The position numbers and the translations under genes were made by a program. Source: CALJEL01 sp041082235 (lineage in GTDB: Bacteria > Nitrospirota > Thermodesulfovibrionia > Thermodesulfovibrionales > CALJEL01). Taken from it: a DNA stretch of 11,815 bases. Shown piece by piece: positions 1 through 6,313 of the stretch (position 1 is its first letter; each line of letters starts with the position of its first letter). The stretch spans positions 1 to 11,815 of the forward strand of contig JBDOIG010000193.1 in assembly GCA_041082235.1 (NCBI GenBank), read 5' to 3'. The notes beneath the pieces were generated by a model. The model had not been told where the DNA came from. It saw only the letters and a list, made by a program, of their open reading frames with translations, and did not search any database.

Positions 1-147
1 ATACTTATTGGGCTTGCATCAGCACTCTCAGTTGGTATTGTTGTAGGAGCAATACTTGGGACAAGCCTCGGGTATGTTATTGAGGCAGTCTCCCATGCCT
101 TCAGGCCAAGGCCTGCTGAGGAAACAGCTGAGGTCAAGACAAAGTAA
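1..147 (+). CDS. C-terminal fragment of an unidentified membrane protein
   Basis: The reading frame is open from base 1 and ends with TAA at 145-147, giving the last 48 residues of a protein whose start lies outside the window. The visible part has a glycine- and alanine-rich hydrophobic stretch (about residues 3-27 of the fragment, with GVVVGAILG-like small-residue packing) typical of a transmembrane helix. A short charged tail rich in Glu, Lys and Pro follows and is probably cytoplasmic. The frame is closed by a strong terminator at 171-211, which supports it as a real gene end. I do not recognise the family. Transporter permeases and small energy-coupling membrane proteins both end this way, so no function is assigned. 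Confidence 0.6.
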   Translation: MLIGLASALSVGIVVGAILGTSLGYVIEAVSHAFRPRPAEETAEVKTK

Positions 148-170
148 GGTGATGATAAAAATTGGAGGTG

Positions 171-211
171 AAGGGTCTGTAGCGAGGTATTCCTTACTAC
201 AGACCCTTTTT
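171..211 (+). terminator. Rho-independent terminator after the first gene
   Basis: A perfect 12-bp inverted repeat (AAGGGTCTGTAG at 171-182 and CTACAGACCCTT at 197-208) encloses a 14-nt loop and runs into a T-tract at 207-211. It starts 23 nt after the stop codon of the upstream frame, the expected place for an intrinsic terminator. It separates that gene from the cytochrome operon. Confidence 0.85.
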
Positions 212-219
212 GTGATAAT
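191..219 (+). promoter_or_regulatory. Possible extended -10 promoter of the cytochrome operon
   Basis: The sequence TGTGATAAT at 211-219 fits an extended -10 element (TGn plus GATAAT, five of six bases of the consensus hexamer). The -35 position at 191-196 (TCCTTA) is poor, so the call leans on the extended -10. Transcription would start near 226, about 45 nt before the ATG at 271. The element overlaps the T-tract of the preceding terminator. A small hairpin (AAAGGC at 225-230 with GCCTTT at 234-239) would sit at the 5' end of the transcript. Confidence 0.35.
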
Positions 220-270
220 ATTTTAAAGGCCTTGCCTTTGCAACTACATACTCAAAGAGAAGGAGGCATT

Positions 271-1200
271 ATGAAGCAGCAAGCAGTCTATCTTCCTGTG
301 ATATTTCTTATGCTTTTTATGTTTACCAGTCTTACAAATGCAGAGACCTATACCTGTCTTGTCTGTCACTCTGCTATGAAGCAAAAAATCACTAAAGGTT
401 CGGGCGAGGTGGTGAATCTCTGGATTGATGAAGAACGGTTCAGTTCTTCTGTTCACGGATTTGCATCCTGTGACACCTGCCATAAATTATTTAGTGAGAA
501 TCCCCATGAAAAACCATCAAAGGCAATACCCCCTCATCTTATAGATATGTTCAACAGGATGAAATCAAAGGCAAAGGTTGATGGAGTGGCCCTTGTTGCC
601 TGTATGGATTGTCATCCTGATGTTTACAATGACTATGCAGAAAGTATTCATGGTAATAATATTATCCAGAAAAAACAGAAGGATGGTCCATCATGTATTG
701 ACTGTCATGGTTCTGCCCATTACATAGTCTCTAAAAGCTCAAAGGATTCCTCTGTGAACAGGGCAAATGTGGTGAATACCTGTGGTAACTGTCATAATAA
801 TGAAGAGATGGCTAAAAAATACGGATACGGTCTTCACATTGTTGAAAAATACAATGAGAGTTTCCACGGGAAGAAATACAGACTCGGCCATGAGAATGCA
901 CCCACCTGTGCAGACTGCCATAGCTATCATAAGGTAAAGAGATGGGATGATCCTGAATCCCCTGTAGCTATAAATAATAGAAAGATAACCTGTGGAAAAT
1001 GTCATAGGGGTGCAACTGATAAATTTGTCGTCGCAATAACCCATAAACCCATTGGGAAGGACAATCCAATCCCTTATTATGCTGAGAAGGCATTGATGAT
1101 TTTGACTATCTCTGTCTTTGCCTTTATAACCCTTCATGTAACACTTGAGATATATGCTGAGATAAGAGACAAAGTCTTCAGGAAAAAGGAGGAGGAATAG
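271..1200 (+). CDS. Seven-heme membrane-anchored cytochrome c (CbcA-like)
   Basis: The 309-aa protein has a Sec signal peptide (about residues 1-24, ending TNA) and seven CxxCH heme c sites at residues 29, 67, 111, 142, 171, 213 and 241. One hydrophobic helix at about 274-294 is followed by a basic, Lys/Glu-rich cytoplasmic tail. Several SxHG segments upstream of CxxCH sites supply likely distal His ligands. This layout, with a cytochrome b gene 2 nt downstream, matches what is known of CbcA of the Geobacter CbcBA menaquinol oxidoreductase. It probably passes electrons from the quinol-oxidising cytochrome b to periplasmic carriers. I chose the ATG at 271 because AGGAGG lies 4 nt upstream (261-266) and the signal peptide begins there. 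An in-frame ATG at 232 lacks such a site and would spoil the signal peptide. The exact family is inferred by architecture only; a NapC/NrfH-like role is less likely given the single C-terminal anchor. Confidence 0.88.
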   Translation: MKQQAVYLPVIFLMLFMFTSLTNAETYTCLVCHSAMKQKITKGSGEVVNLWIDEERFSSSVHGFASCDTCHKLFSENPHEKPSKAIPPHLIDMFNRMKSKAKVDGVALVACMDCHPDVYNDYAESIHGNNIIQKKQKDGPSCIDCHGSAHYIVSKSSKDSSVNRANVVNTCGNCHNNEEMAKKYGYGLHIVEKYNESFHGKKYRLGHENAPTCADCHSYHKVKRWDDPESPVAINNRKITCGKCHRGATDKFVVAITHKPIGKDNPIPYYAEKALMILTISVFAFITLHVTLEIYAEIRDKVFRKKEEE

Positions 1201-1202
1201 CC

Positions 1203-1922
1203 ATGGAAAGAAAAGAGGTTAAAGAGATAGAGCGTTTTAATATTATTGAAAGACTTCAGCATGTGATTCTCCTATGCACATTTTTGCTTGTTGCCTTTAC
1301 AGGATGGGCATTAAAGTATCCTGATGTTGGAGAGTATTCAAGCTGGTGGATAAAGATATGGGGTGGAGCTAAAAAGGCAGGCATAATCCACAGGGTAGCT
1401 GGTGTAATAATGGTTCTTGATTTTATATGGCATGCCATATATATGGCATACCGAATCCTTACAGGCAGGATAAAGATAAGGGCAGCCACAACAGTTATCC
1501 CCCTTCCCAAGGATGTCTTTGATGCCATAAAGAACTTCCTCTATTTTCTGGGACTTGGCAAGGAGAAACCTCAGTTTGGAAGATTTACATATGCCCAGAA
1601 GTTTGACTACTGGGCAGTCTTCTGGGGCATGGGAATAATAGGGTTATCAGGTCTCTGTCTTGCCTTTCCTGTCCAGGCATCCTATTTCTTCCCGAGCTGG
1701 AGCCTCAACTGGATATGGGAGACCATAGCAATCATGCACAGTGATGAGGCACTTCTTGCAATAGTCTTTATATTGATATTCCATTTCTATAATGAACATT
1801 TCAAGTTTCATGTATTCCCTATGAGCATGATATGGATAACAGGAAAGATATCAGTTGACCTTCTTAAAGAAGAACATCCCCTTGAGTATGAAATACTCAA
1901 GAAAGAAGGGAAGGTGGATTGA
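1203..1922 (+). CDS. Di-heme cytochrome b subunit, b561 / hydrogenase cytochrome b type (CbcB-like)
   Basis: The 239-aa integral membrane protein has four hydrophobic helices at about 20-38, 61-84, 136-158 and 183-203. Histidines in or at the edges of these helices (H20, H63, H77, H179, H194, also H199 and H203) are suited to bind two b-type hemes, as in the formate dehydrogenase and Ni-Fe hydrogenase cytochrome b family. Such subunits exchange electrons with menaquinone. Its gene starts 2 nt after the stop of the seven-heme cytochrome, with a GGAGGAGG-type ribosome site inside the end of that gene, so the two are almost certainly co-translated and form one complex. The arrangement cytochrome c plus cytochrome b, with no dehydrogenase or molybdopterin subunit, argues for quinol oxidation and delivery to c-hemes. 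The direction of electron flow is inferred. Confidence 0.85.
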   Translation: MERKEVKEIERFNIIERLQHVILLCTFLLVAFTGWALKYPDVGEYSSWWIKIWGGAKKAGIIHRVAGVIMVLDFIWHAIYMAYRILTGRIKIRAATTVIPLPKDVFDAIKNFLYFLGLGKEKPQFGRFTYAQKFDYWAVFWGMGIIGLSGLCLAFPVQASYFFPSWSLNWIWETIAIMHSDEALLAIVFILIFHFYNEHFKFHVFPMSMIWITGKISVDLLKEEHPLEYEILKKEGKVD

Positions 1923-1923
1923 G

Positions 1924-2448
1924 ATGAGATGGCTTCTGGTATTAGTCCTTTTCCTTGTATCTTCCTGCTCAAAAGAGGAGATATTATCAAAATTCAACCA
2001 TGAAAGATTAAAAGATGATAAAGAAGTGACCGCAGGGATTACAGAGACAACAAAGGCGCTTTTTTGTTTTAAATGTCATTCCTATGATAAATTTGTTGGA
2101 AGGACTGGCAGATTCCCTCATGAAAAACACGGAGATTTTTATCACTGCAATCAGTGCCATGAACTGAAGATGCATCAATCAATAAAGACAGATACAACAG
2201 TCTGTAAAGATTGTCATGGACTTGGTAGATTCACATATACAGGAGCAGGGATGAAGACCTTTTTTGACCATGCCTCTCATTCAAAGAGGAATTCCTGTAG
2301 AGACTGTCATCCAGGTGTATTTGTTATGAAACGAGGCATGAACAGGATAACGATGGATGATATAAATAAAGGTCAGTCCTGTGGTGTCTGTCATAATGGT
2401 AAGAAGGCATTCAGCGCTGATAATTGTACTGCCTGTCATGAGATGTAA
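1924..2448 (+). CDS. Six-heme lipoprotein cytochrome with c7-type triheme modules
   Basis: The 174-aa protein begins with a short hydrophobic signal ending in a lipobox (VSSC, Cys15), so it should be lipid-anchored on the periplasmic side or outer membrane. Six CxxCH sites lie at residues 48, 75, 94, 125, 153 and 168. The second half (about 113-174) has the F-x-H-x-x-H, CxxCH, TMDD and CGVCHNG pattern of cytochrome c7 triheme domains. The first half (about 48-98) also holds three hemes and an FPHEKH segment, so two triheme units seem joined. ATG 1924 directly follows the TGA of the cytochrome b gene and yields the lipoprotein signal. An upstream in-frame ATG at 1855 would put 23 charged residues ahead of it and overlap the b gene. 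It is the likely electron acceptor of the bc complex and the last gene of the operon. Confidence 0.87.
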   Translation: MRWLLVLVLFLVSSCSKEEILSKFNHERLKDDKEVTAGITETTKALFCFKCHSYDKFVGRTGRFPHEKHGDFYHCNQCHELKMHQSIKTDTTVCKDCHGLGRFTYTGAGMKTFFDHASHSKRNSCRDCHPGVFVMKRGMNRITMDDINKGQSCGVCHNGKKAFSADNCTACHEM

Positions 2449-2479
2449 AGTGAAGATAAAAATTTGAAAGATTTTATGG

Positions 2480-2507
2480 ACGGGTGGGGAATTAATTTCC
2501 CACCCGT
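2480..2507. terminator. Hairpin between convergent operons, possible shared terminator
   Basis: An inverted repeat pairs 2480-2491 with 2496-2507 (ACGGGTGGG against CCCACCCGT, then one G-T and two A-T pairs) around a TTAA loop. It lies 31 nt after the cytochrome operon and 7 nt from the stop of the convergent chemoreceptor gene, so either transcript could use it. Neither side has a clean T-tract; on the - strand the flank reads CCATAAAATC. It is therefore a weaker intrinsic terminator than its stem suggests. Confidence 0.6.
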
Positions 2508-2513
2508 AGTATA

Positions 2514-4508
2514 TTACACCCCTATCCTGAACCTCTCCATCTGAGCAACAAGGGATTTTGTCAGTTCATCAAGGCTCTTTATTACACTGTTCATCTCCTC
2601 TGCAACCTTCACGGTCTCAAGGGATACCTTCTTTATCTCTTCTGTGGCAAGTACCATCTGGCGGGTCTTGTCCCTCTGCAGTCCTGTTGCCTTTGCTATC
2701 TCCTCTGCCTGATGTGTTACATTGACCACTGCCTCTGTTATCTGCCTGCTCCCTTTGCTCTGTTCCTCTGTTGCCTGCCTTACATGCTGGCTCAGTTCCC
2801 TTATCTTCTCAACTGTCTCTATTATGAGTCTGCTACCCCTTGTCTGTTCCTTTGTTGCCCTTGATATGTGCTCTATCTGGTCATTTATGTTCCTTATGGT
2901 CTCTGTTATCTGTTTTATTGCCCCTGCCTGCTCTGCTGTTGCCCTCTGTATCAGTCTTGCCTTGTCTGTTGATTGCCTTGAGCTATCACTTATTGCCCTC
3001 AGTGCCTCGTTCATTGCTCCCACAAGTCTCACCCCTTCTTCTACTCGCCTGAGCCCCTTTTCTACCATCTCCACTGATGCCTTTGTCTCCTGCTGAACGC
3101 TATTTATGAGTTCTGCTATCTCCTTTGTTGATTGCCCTGTCCTTTCTGCTAAGGCCTTTATCTGGTCTGCCACTACAGAGAAGCCCTTCCCGTGTTCTCC
3201 TGCCTGGGCTGCAAGTATGGCTGCATTAAGGGCAAGGAGGCTTGTCTGGCCTGCTACTTCATCTATTACATTTATTATCTTGCCTATCTCCTCTGAACGC
3301 CTTCCCAGTTTCCCTATCACCTCTGATAGGGCTACCACTGATTCCCTTATGCCCTCTATCCCCTTTAAGGCCTCCTCTGCTGCCTTTATGCCCTTTGTCT
3401 CTGCCTCCATGGTAACCTTCTCTGCAAGTGCTGCTGATTCTCCTGCTGATTGTTCCACTTCTTTTACTGTTGTGTTTATCTCTGTTACTGTAGAGGCTGT
3501 CTCCTCTGTTGAGGCACTCACTGTCTCAAGGCTCTCTGATATCTCTTTTATGGATGCCACGAGTTCTTCCACTGAGGATGCTGCTGAGGATGCCTCCTCA
3601 CTGAATTGCTGGGCGGTCTCTGCTATCCTCTGTATGGAGCTTGCAAGTTCTGTTATGGCTGAGCTTGCCTGCTCTGCAGAGGCTGCAAGGCTGTCTGCTC
3701 CCATGGCTACTTCTGAGGCTGTGTTGTCTATGCCCTCTATGGAGAGGGCTATGTCATCAAGGCTTGTCTGCTGTTTCTGGGCTCCTCCAAGTACCTTTGT
3801 TGATGAAAGCCCCACTTCCTCTGATATTGCTGAGCCCTTTTCTGTAAGCCCCTTCACTCCTTTGATTATCTCTCTTAAATTCTCTGCTACCTGGTTTATG
3901 GCACTGGCAAGGCTTCCTATCTCATCGTTGCTTTTGATATTTATCCTTGCGGTGAGGTCTCCAGAGGCAAGTTTCTCTGCAGCTGAATTAATATTTTCCA
4001 CAGGTCTCAGGATGAGATTGTTTAAGAGATAAAGCAGGATGCTTCCTGTAATAAGGAGGCTCAGGCATATCTGGAATATGGTTGAAAGAATATCTTTTTT
4101 TAGCATGTGCTCAAGCTCTTCAGTTGAAAGCCCTATAACCACATGACCTGCCTCTGTCTCTGCCACAATTACAGGTTCTTTTATTTCTATCTTCTTCTCT
4201 GAAATAGCTTTTGACTTTTCTCGTAAGGCTGTGCCATCCTGTTTGAGTACTTTAATATAGAGTATCTCCTTTTGCTCAATGGTCTTATCCAATGCCTCAT
4301 CAAGGAGGGTAAAGTCCATTGTAAGGAGACTGTATGAACTGATACCACTGATGAGTTTCGCTATAGCAATGCCTTTAGCCTGAAGATTGTTCCTTGCCTC
4401 TTTTATATGGCCCCAGTAATTATATCCCCATAGTAGCGTCATCATAATAGCAAGGATAGCTATTATAATTACATTTATCTTTGTCCTGAGACTGGAGGAT
4501 TTAAACAT
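2514..4508 (-). CDS. Methyl-accepting chemotaxis protein with small periplasmic domain
   Basis: The 664-aa receptor has TM1 at about 11-30, a periplasmic domain of about 110 residues (31-140), TM2 at 141-163, a HAMP domain at about 164-216 (LRPVENI...GDLTARI...DEIGSL), and a long coiled-coil signalling domain (217-664). Its hairpin tip, which contacts CheA and CheW, lies at about 405-460 and reads LLALNAAILAAQAGEHGKGF with a VVADQIKALAER follow-on. EE/EQ pairs in S/A-x-x-E-E contexts (around 279, 304, 335, 525, 553 and 581) are likely methylation sites. There is no C-terminal NWETF-like CheR tether; it ends RFRIGV. The gene starts 3 nt after a PstS-like binding protein gene, with GAGG 12 nt upstream of the ATG, so it is the third gene of that operon. 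The ligand is unknown; sensing through the adjacent binding proteins is the obvious inference. The periplasmic domain was not matched to a named family. Confidence 0.95.
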   Translation of the reverse strand: MFKSSSLRTKINVIIIAILAIMMTLLWGYNYWGHIKEARNNLQAKGIAIAKLISGISSYSLLTMDFTLLDEALDKTIEQKEILYIKVLKQDGTALREKSKAISEKKIEIKEPVIVAETEAGHVVIGLSTEELEHMLKKDILSTIFQICLSLLITGSILLYLLNNLILRPVENINSAAEKLASGDLTARINIKSNDEIGSLASAINQVAENLREIIKGVKGLTEKGSAISEEVGLSSTKVLGGAQKQQTSLDDIALSIEGIDNTASEVAMGADSLAASAEQASSAITELASSIQRIAETAQQFSEEASSAASSVEELVASIKEISESLETVSASTEETASTVTEINTTVKEVEQSAGESAALAEKVTMEAETKGIKAAEEALKGIEGIRESVVALSEVIGKLGRRSEEIGKIINVIDEVAGQTSLLALNAAILAAQAGEHGKGFSVVADQIKALAERTGQSTKEIAELINSVQQETKASVEMVEKGLRRVEEGVRLVGAMNEALRAISDSSRQSTDKARLIQRATAEQAGAIKQITETIRNINDQIEHISRATKEQTRGSRLIIETVEKIRELSQHVRQATEEQSKGSRQITEAVVNVTHQAEEIAKATGLQRDKTRQMVLATEEIKKVSLETVKVAEEMNSVIKSLDELTKSLVAQMERFRIGV

Positions 4509-4511
4509 AGC

Positions 4512-5303
4512 CTATTTTATCCTCACAAAACCATTTTTCTCAACGATTGCCTGACCCTCGGGAGAGAGCATGAAGTCAATGAATTCCTTTGCCTTACCTG
4601 TGGCAGGCCCCTTTGTAATGAGATTAAGAGATCTGACAATCTTGTATTTTTTGTTTTTAACAGTAGTTGTTTCAGGAAATATACCGTCAACCTTTATTAT
4701 CTTTACAATCTTTTCATCCACCAGAGATAAAGGCAGTACTCCTATGCTTCCAGTTGTTTTGCTTACAGTCTCACTGATATTTTTTACAGGAGATACTATC
4801 ACTCCATCTGTGTAAGGTTCATGTTCAAGGATGATCTTTTGGAATAATTCTCTTGCTGATGCTGCTGGAGGACCTATAACAAGTTTTATTGGCAAATCAG
4901 GCCCGCCTATCTCTTTCCAGTTGTGTATCTTTCCTGTCCCTATATCCTTTAAAACCTTTGAGGAAAGATTATCTACCGGGATGTCCCTATTAACAACTAT
5001 AGCAACTGCATCCAATCCAATGGTATAGGGAATTAACCCCTGTTTTTTTTCATCTTCTGAAAGATCCCGTGATACCCCTCCTATGTCCACAAGACCAGAA
5101 AGAGTTGCTTTTATCCCTCCCCCTGAATCACCTCCACTCATCCCAATCTTATACCCTGTCTTTTTTTCAAAGGTAGGTGCGGCATCCTTCATGATACCAT
5201 CAAGTATGGTTACAGAACCAGCATACTTGAGGTCAACAGCAAATGCAGTAGTAACCAGTAACAAAACACCTATTACCGTTAGAAATGAAAGAAATCGTTT
5301 CAT
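4512..5303 (-). CDS. PstS-like periplasmic substrate-binding protein, paralog B
   Basis: The 263-aa protein has a Sec signal peptide (1-22, cut after AFA) and the PBP-like fold of the PstS family: an N-terminal GSVTIL loop (29-34), an SGGDSGGGI loop (56-64), DIGGVSRDL (73-81), TGKIHNWKEIGG (123-134) and the C-terminal FIDFMLSPEGQ element (241-251). It aligns without gaps to the 263-aa protein encoded just upstream. The loop that in E. coli PstS carries Arg135 and Ser139-Gly140-Thr141 reads GPPAASARE here (144-152), so classical phosphate contacts are missing by eye alignment. The start at 5303 has GGAGG 7 nt upstream. No permease or ATPase gene is nearby. Instead a chemoreceptor follows after 3 nt, suggesting a sensory role. 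The ligand is unassigned; a different oxyanion is possible. Confidence 0.88.
   Translation of the reverse strand: MKRFLSFLTVIGVLLLVTTAFAVDLKYAGSVTILDGIMKDAAPTFEKKTGYKIGMSGGDSGGGIKATLSGLVDIGGVSRDLSEDEKKQGLIPYTIGLDAVAIVVNRDIPVDNLSSKVLKDIGTGKIHNWKEIGGPDLPIKLVIGPPAASARELFQKIILEHEPYTDGVIVSPVKNISETVSKTTGSIGVLPLSLVDEKIVKIIKVDGIFPETTTVKNKKYKIVRSLNLITKGPATGKAKEFIDFMLSPEGQAIVEKNGFVRIK
4525..4622. repeat. 98-bp identical tract shared by the two binding-protein genes (copy 1)
   Basis: Bases 4525-4622 match 5374-5471 exactly, with no mismatch or gap. They encode the last 35 or so residues of both paralogs except for the extreme C-terminus. The genes diverge sharply right beyond the tract, which points to recent gene conversion or strong local constraint. 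Confidence 0.9.
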
Positions 5304-5331
5304 TGAAAAACCTCCACAATTTAAAAATTTG

Positions 5332-5346
5332 CCCTTCTATGAAGGG
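5332..5346 (-). promoter_or_regulatory. Small hairpin between the two binding-protein genes
   Basis: CCCTTC at 5332-5337 pairs with GAAGGG at 5341-5346 around a 3-nt loop, inside the 57-nt gap between the paralogs. Read on the - strand it is followed by a short T-rich run (CAAATTTTTAAA). It could lower read-through into the second binding protein and chemoreceptor, or protect the 3' end of the first message. The stem is only 6 bp, so this is a weak call. Confidence 0.35.
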
Positions 5347-5360
5347 TAATTTACTTATGC

Positions 5361-6152
5361 TTACTTTATCTTTACAAAACCATTTTTCTCAACGATTGCC
5401 TGACCCTCGGGAGAGAGCATGAAGTCAATGAATTCCTTTGCCTTACCTGTGGCAGGCCCCTTTGTAATGAGGTTTATCTGGCGTGATACCTTGTATTTTT
5501 TTGCCTTTATATTTTCAGGTGTTGGTAGATACCCGTCCACCTTGATGACCTTCACCTTCTTTGTATCCATCACTGCAGTTGCAAGTGGTCCTATTGCACC
5601 TGGGGTATTCCCGACTGTCTCACTCAGTGTTAACATTGGTGATATTATTGCACCCTGTACATAGGGCTCTTTATTCATAATGAGCTCTTGAAATTCTTCT
5701 CTGCAGGCACAACCAGGTGTGCTCACCACTACCTTTATTGGAAGGTCAGGCCCGCCTATCTCCTTCCAGTTTGTAATCTTACCTGTCATTATATCTTTGA
5801 TAGTCTTTGAAGGAAGATCATCAAAGGGTATATCCTTATGGGCAACAACTCCTACAGCACCCCATGCAATAGGATAAGCAACTATGCCCTGGTCAAGCTC
5901 CTCTTTTTTTAAATCCCTTGATACACCTCCGATATCAACAATTCCTCCCAGCACAGCCTTGATTCCAGCTCCGGAGCCACCACCGCTTAGACCGATCTTA
6001 AGGCCTGTCTTTTTGTCAAAGGCAGGTGCTGCATCCTTCATGATACCCTCAAGGATGGTTACAGAACCAGCATACTTGAGGTCAACAGCCTGCCCCTGAT
6101 TTGCTAAGAATAAAAGACAGAGAACTATTAAAATAATTGATAGGTATCTCAT
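5361..6152 (-). CDS. PstS-like periplasmic substrate-binding protein, paralog A
   Basis: The 263-aa secreted protein has a signal peptide at 1-22 (cut after GQA) and the same ordered elements as its downstream paralog: GSVTILEG (29-36), SGGGSGAGI (56-64), DIGGVSRDL (73-81), TGKITNWKEIGG (123-134) and FIDFMLSPEGQ (241-251). The loop corresponding to the PstS anion-binding SGT segment reads STPGCACRE (144-152), placing Cys148 and Cys150 where Ser and Thr are expected. The two cysteines could form a disulfide or bind a metal or thiophilic ligand. I chose ATG 6152 because AAGGAGGG lies just upstream and it gives a clean signal peptide of the same length as the paralog's. An in-frame ATG at 6185 lacks this. 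It is the first gene of a promoter-driven operon with the paralog and a chemoreceptor. No ABC transporter genes accompany it. Confidence 0.88.
   Translation of the reverse strand: MRYLSIILIVLCLLFLANQGQAVDLKYAGSVTILEGIMKDAAPAFDKKTGLKIGLSGGGSGAGIKAVLGGIVDIGGVSRDLKKEELDQGIVAYPIAWGAVGVVAHKDIPFDDLPSKTIKDIMTGKITNWKEIGGPDLPIKVVVSTPGCACREEFQELIMNKEPYVQGAIISPMLTLSETVGNTPGAIGPLATAVMDTKKVKVIKVDGYLPTPENIKAKKYKVSRQINLITKGPATGKAKEFIDFMLSPEGQAIVEKNGFVKIK
5374..5471. repeat. 98-bp identical tract shared by the two binding-protein genes (copy 2)
   Basis: This is the partner of 4525-4622, identical over its full length and in the same orientation. Shorter identical blocks also occur near the 5' ends of both genes, for example 33 bp covering the start of the mature proteins. 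The central ligand-pocket regions differ. Confidence 0.9.
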
Positions 6153-6199
6153 AACTCCCTCCTTCAATGAGATTATGCCAGTCATGAAAGGCTCTATAA

Positions 6200-6228
6200 A
6201 TCTTACTACTGGGGAATAAGGAAGTCAA
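6200..6228 (-). promoter_or_regulatory. Sigma-70 promoter of the binding-protein/chemoreceptor operon
   Basis: On the - strand, TTGACT (6228-6223, five of six consensus bases) is followed by a 17-bp spacer and TAAGAT (6205-6200, four of six). An A/T-rich run lies just upstream of the -35. Transcription would begin near 6193, leaving a leader of about 41 nt before the ATG at 6152. No clear operator or flagellar sigma-28 motif is seen. The rest of the 161-nt gap up to comF shows no gene. Confidence 0.65.
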
Positions 6229-6313
6229 GATTTTTTCTTCACCTATTTCTGTCCATATTGAAATGTCATACCCCAATCTGCAAACTCACCTAAGAAAATA
6301 TTAAATAGAAATT

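Noticed and set aside
232..270. Upstream ATG extending the seven-heme cytochrome by 13 residues
   Set aside because: The ATG at 271 has AGGAGG 4 nt upstream and begins the signal peptide directly; the extension is polar and lacks a ribosome site.
739..1137. A 132-codon - strand frame opposite the seven-heme cytochrome
   Set aside because: It is antisense to a heme-motif-rich gene, with no ribosome site or domain; it looks like a shadow of the sense codons.
1855..1923. Upstream ATG for the six-heme cytochrome
   Set aside because: It would overlap the cytochrome b gene by 68 nt and put a basic 23-residue stretch before a clear lipoprotein signal.
3106..4032. A 308-codon open frame on the + strand opposite the chemoreceptor
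   Set aside because: It lies wholly antisense to an unmistakable MCP. The product is a low-complexity Ser/Ala/Phe-rich string that mirrors the coiled-coil repeat, and no promoter or known domain is seen.
6160..6185. Pho-box-like sequence (CTGGCATAATCT) upstream of paralog A
   Set aside because: It matches the Pho box only partly, has no second repeat half, and sits downstream of the predicted transcription start, where PhoB activation is not expected.
6082..6276. A 64-codon frame on the - strand across the binding-protein promoter
   Set aside because: It overlaps the start of paralog A in another frame, spans the promoter, and has no recognisable domain.
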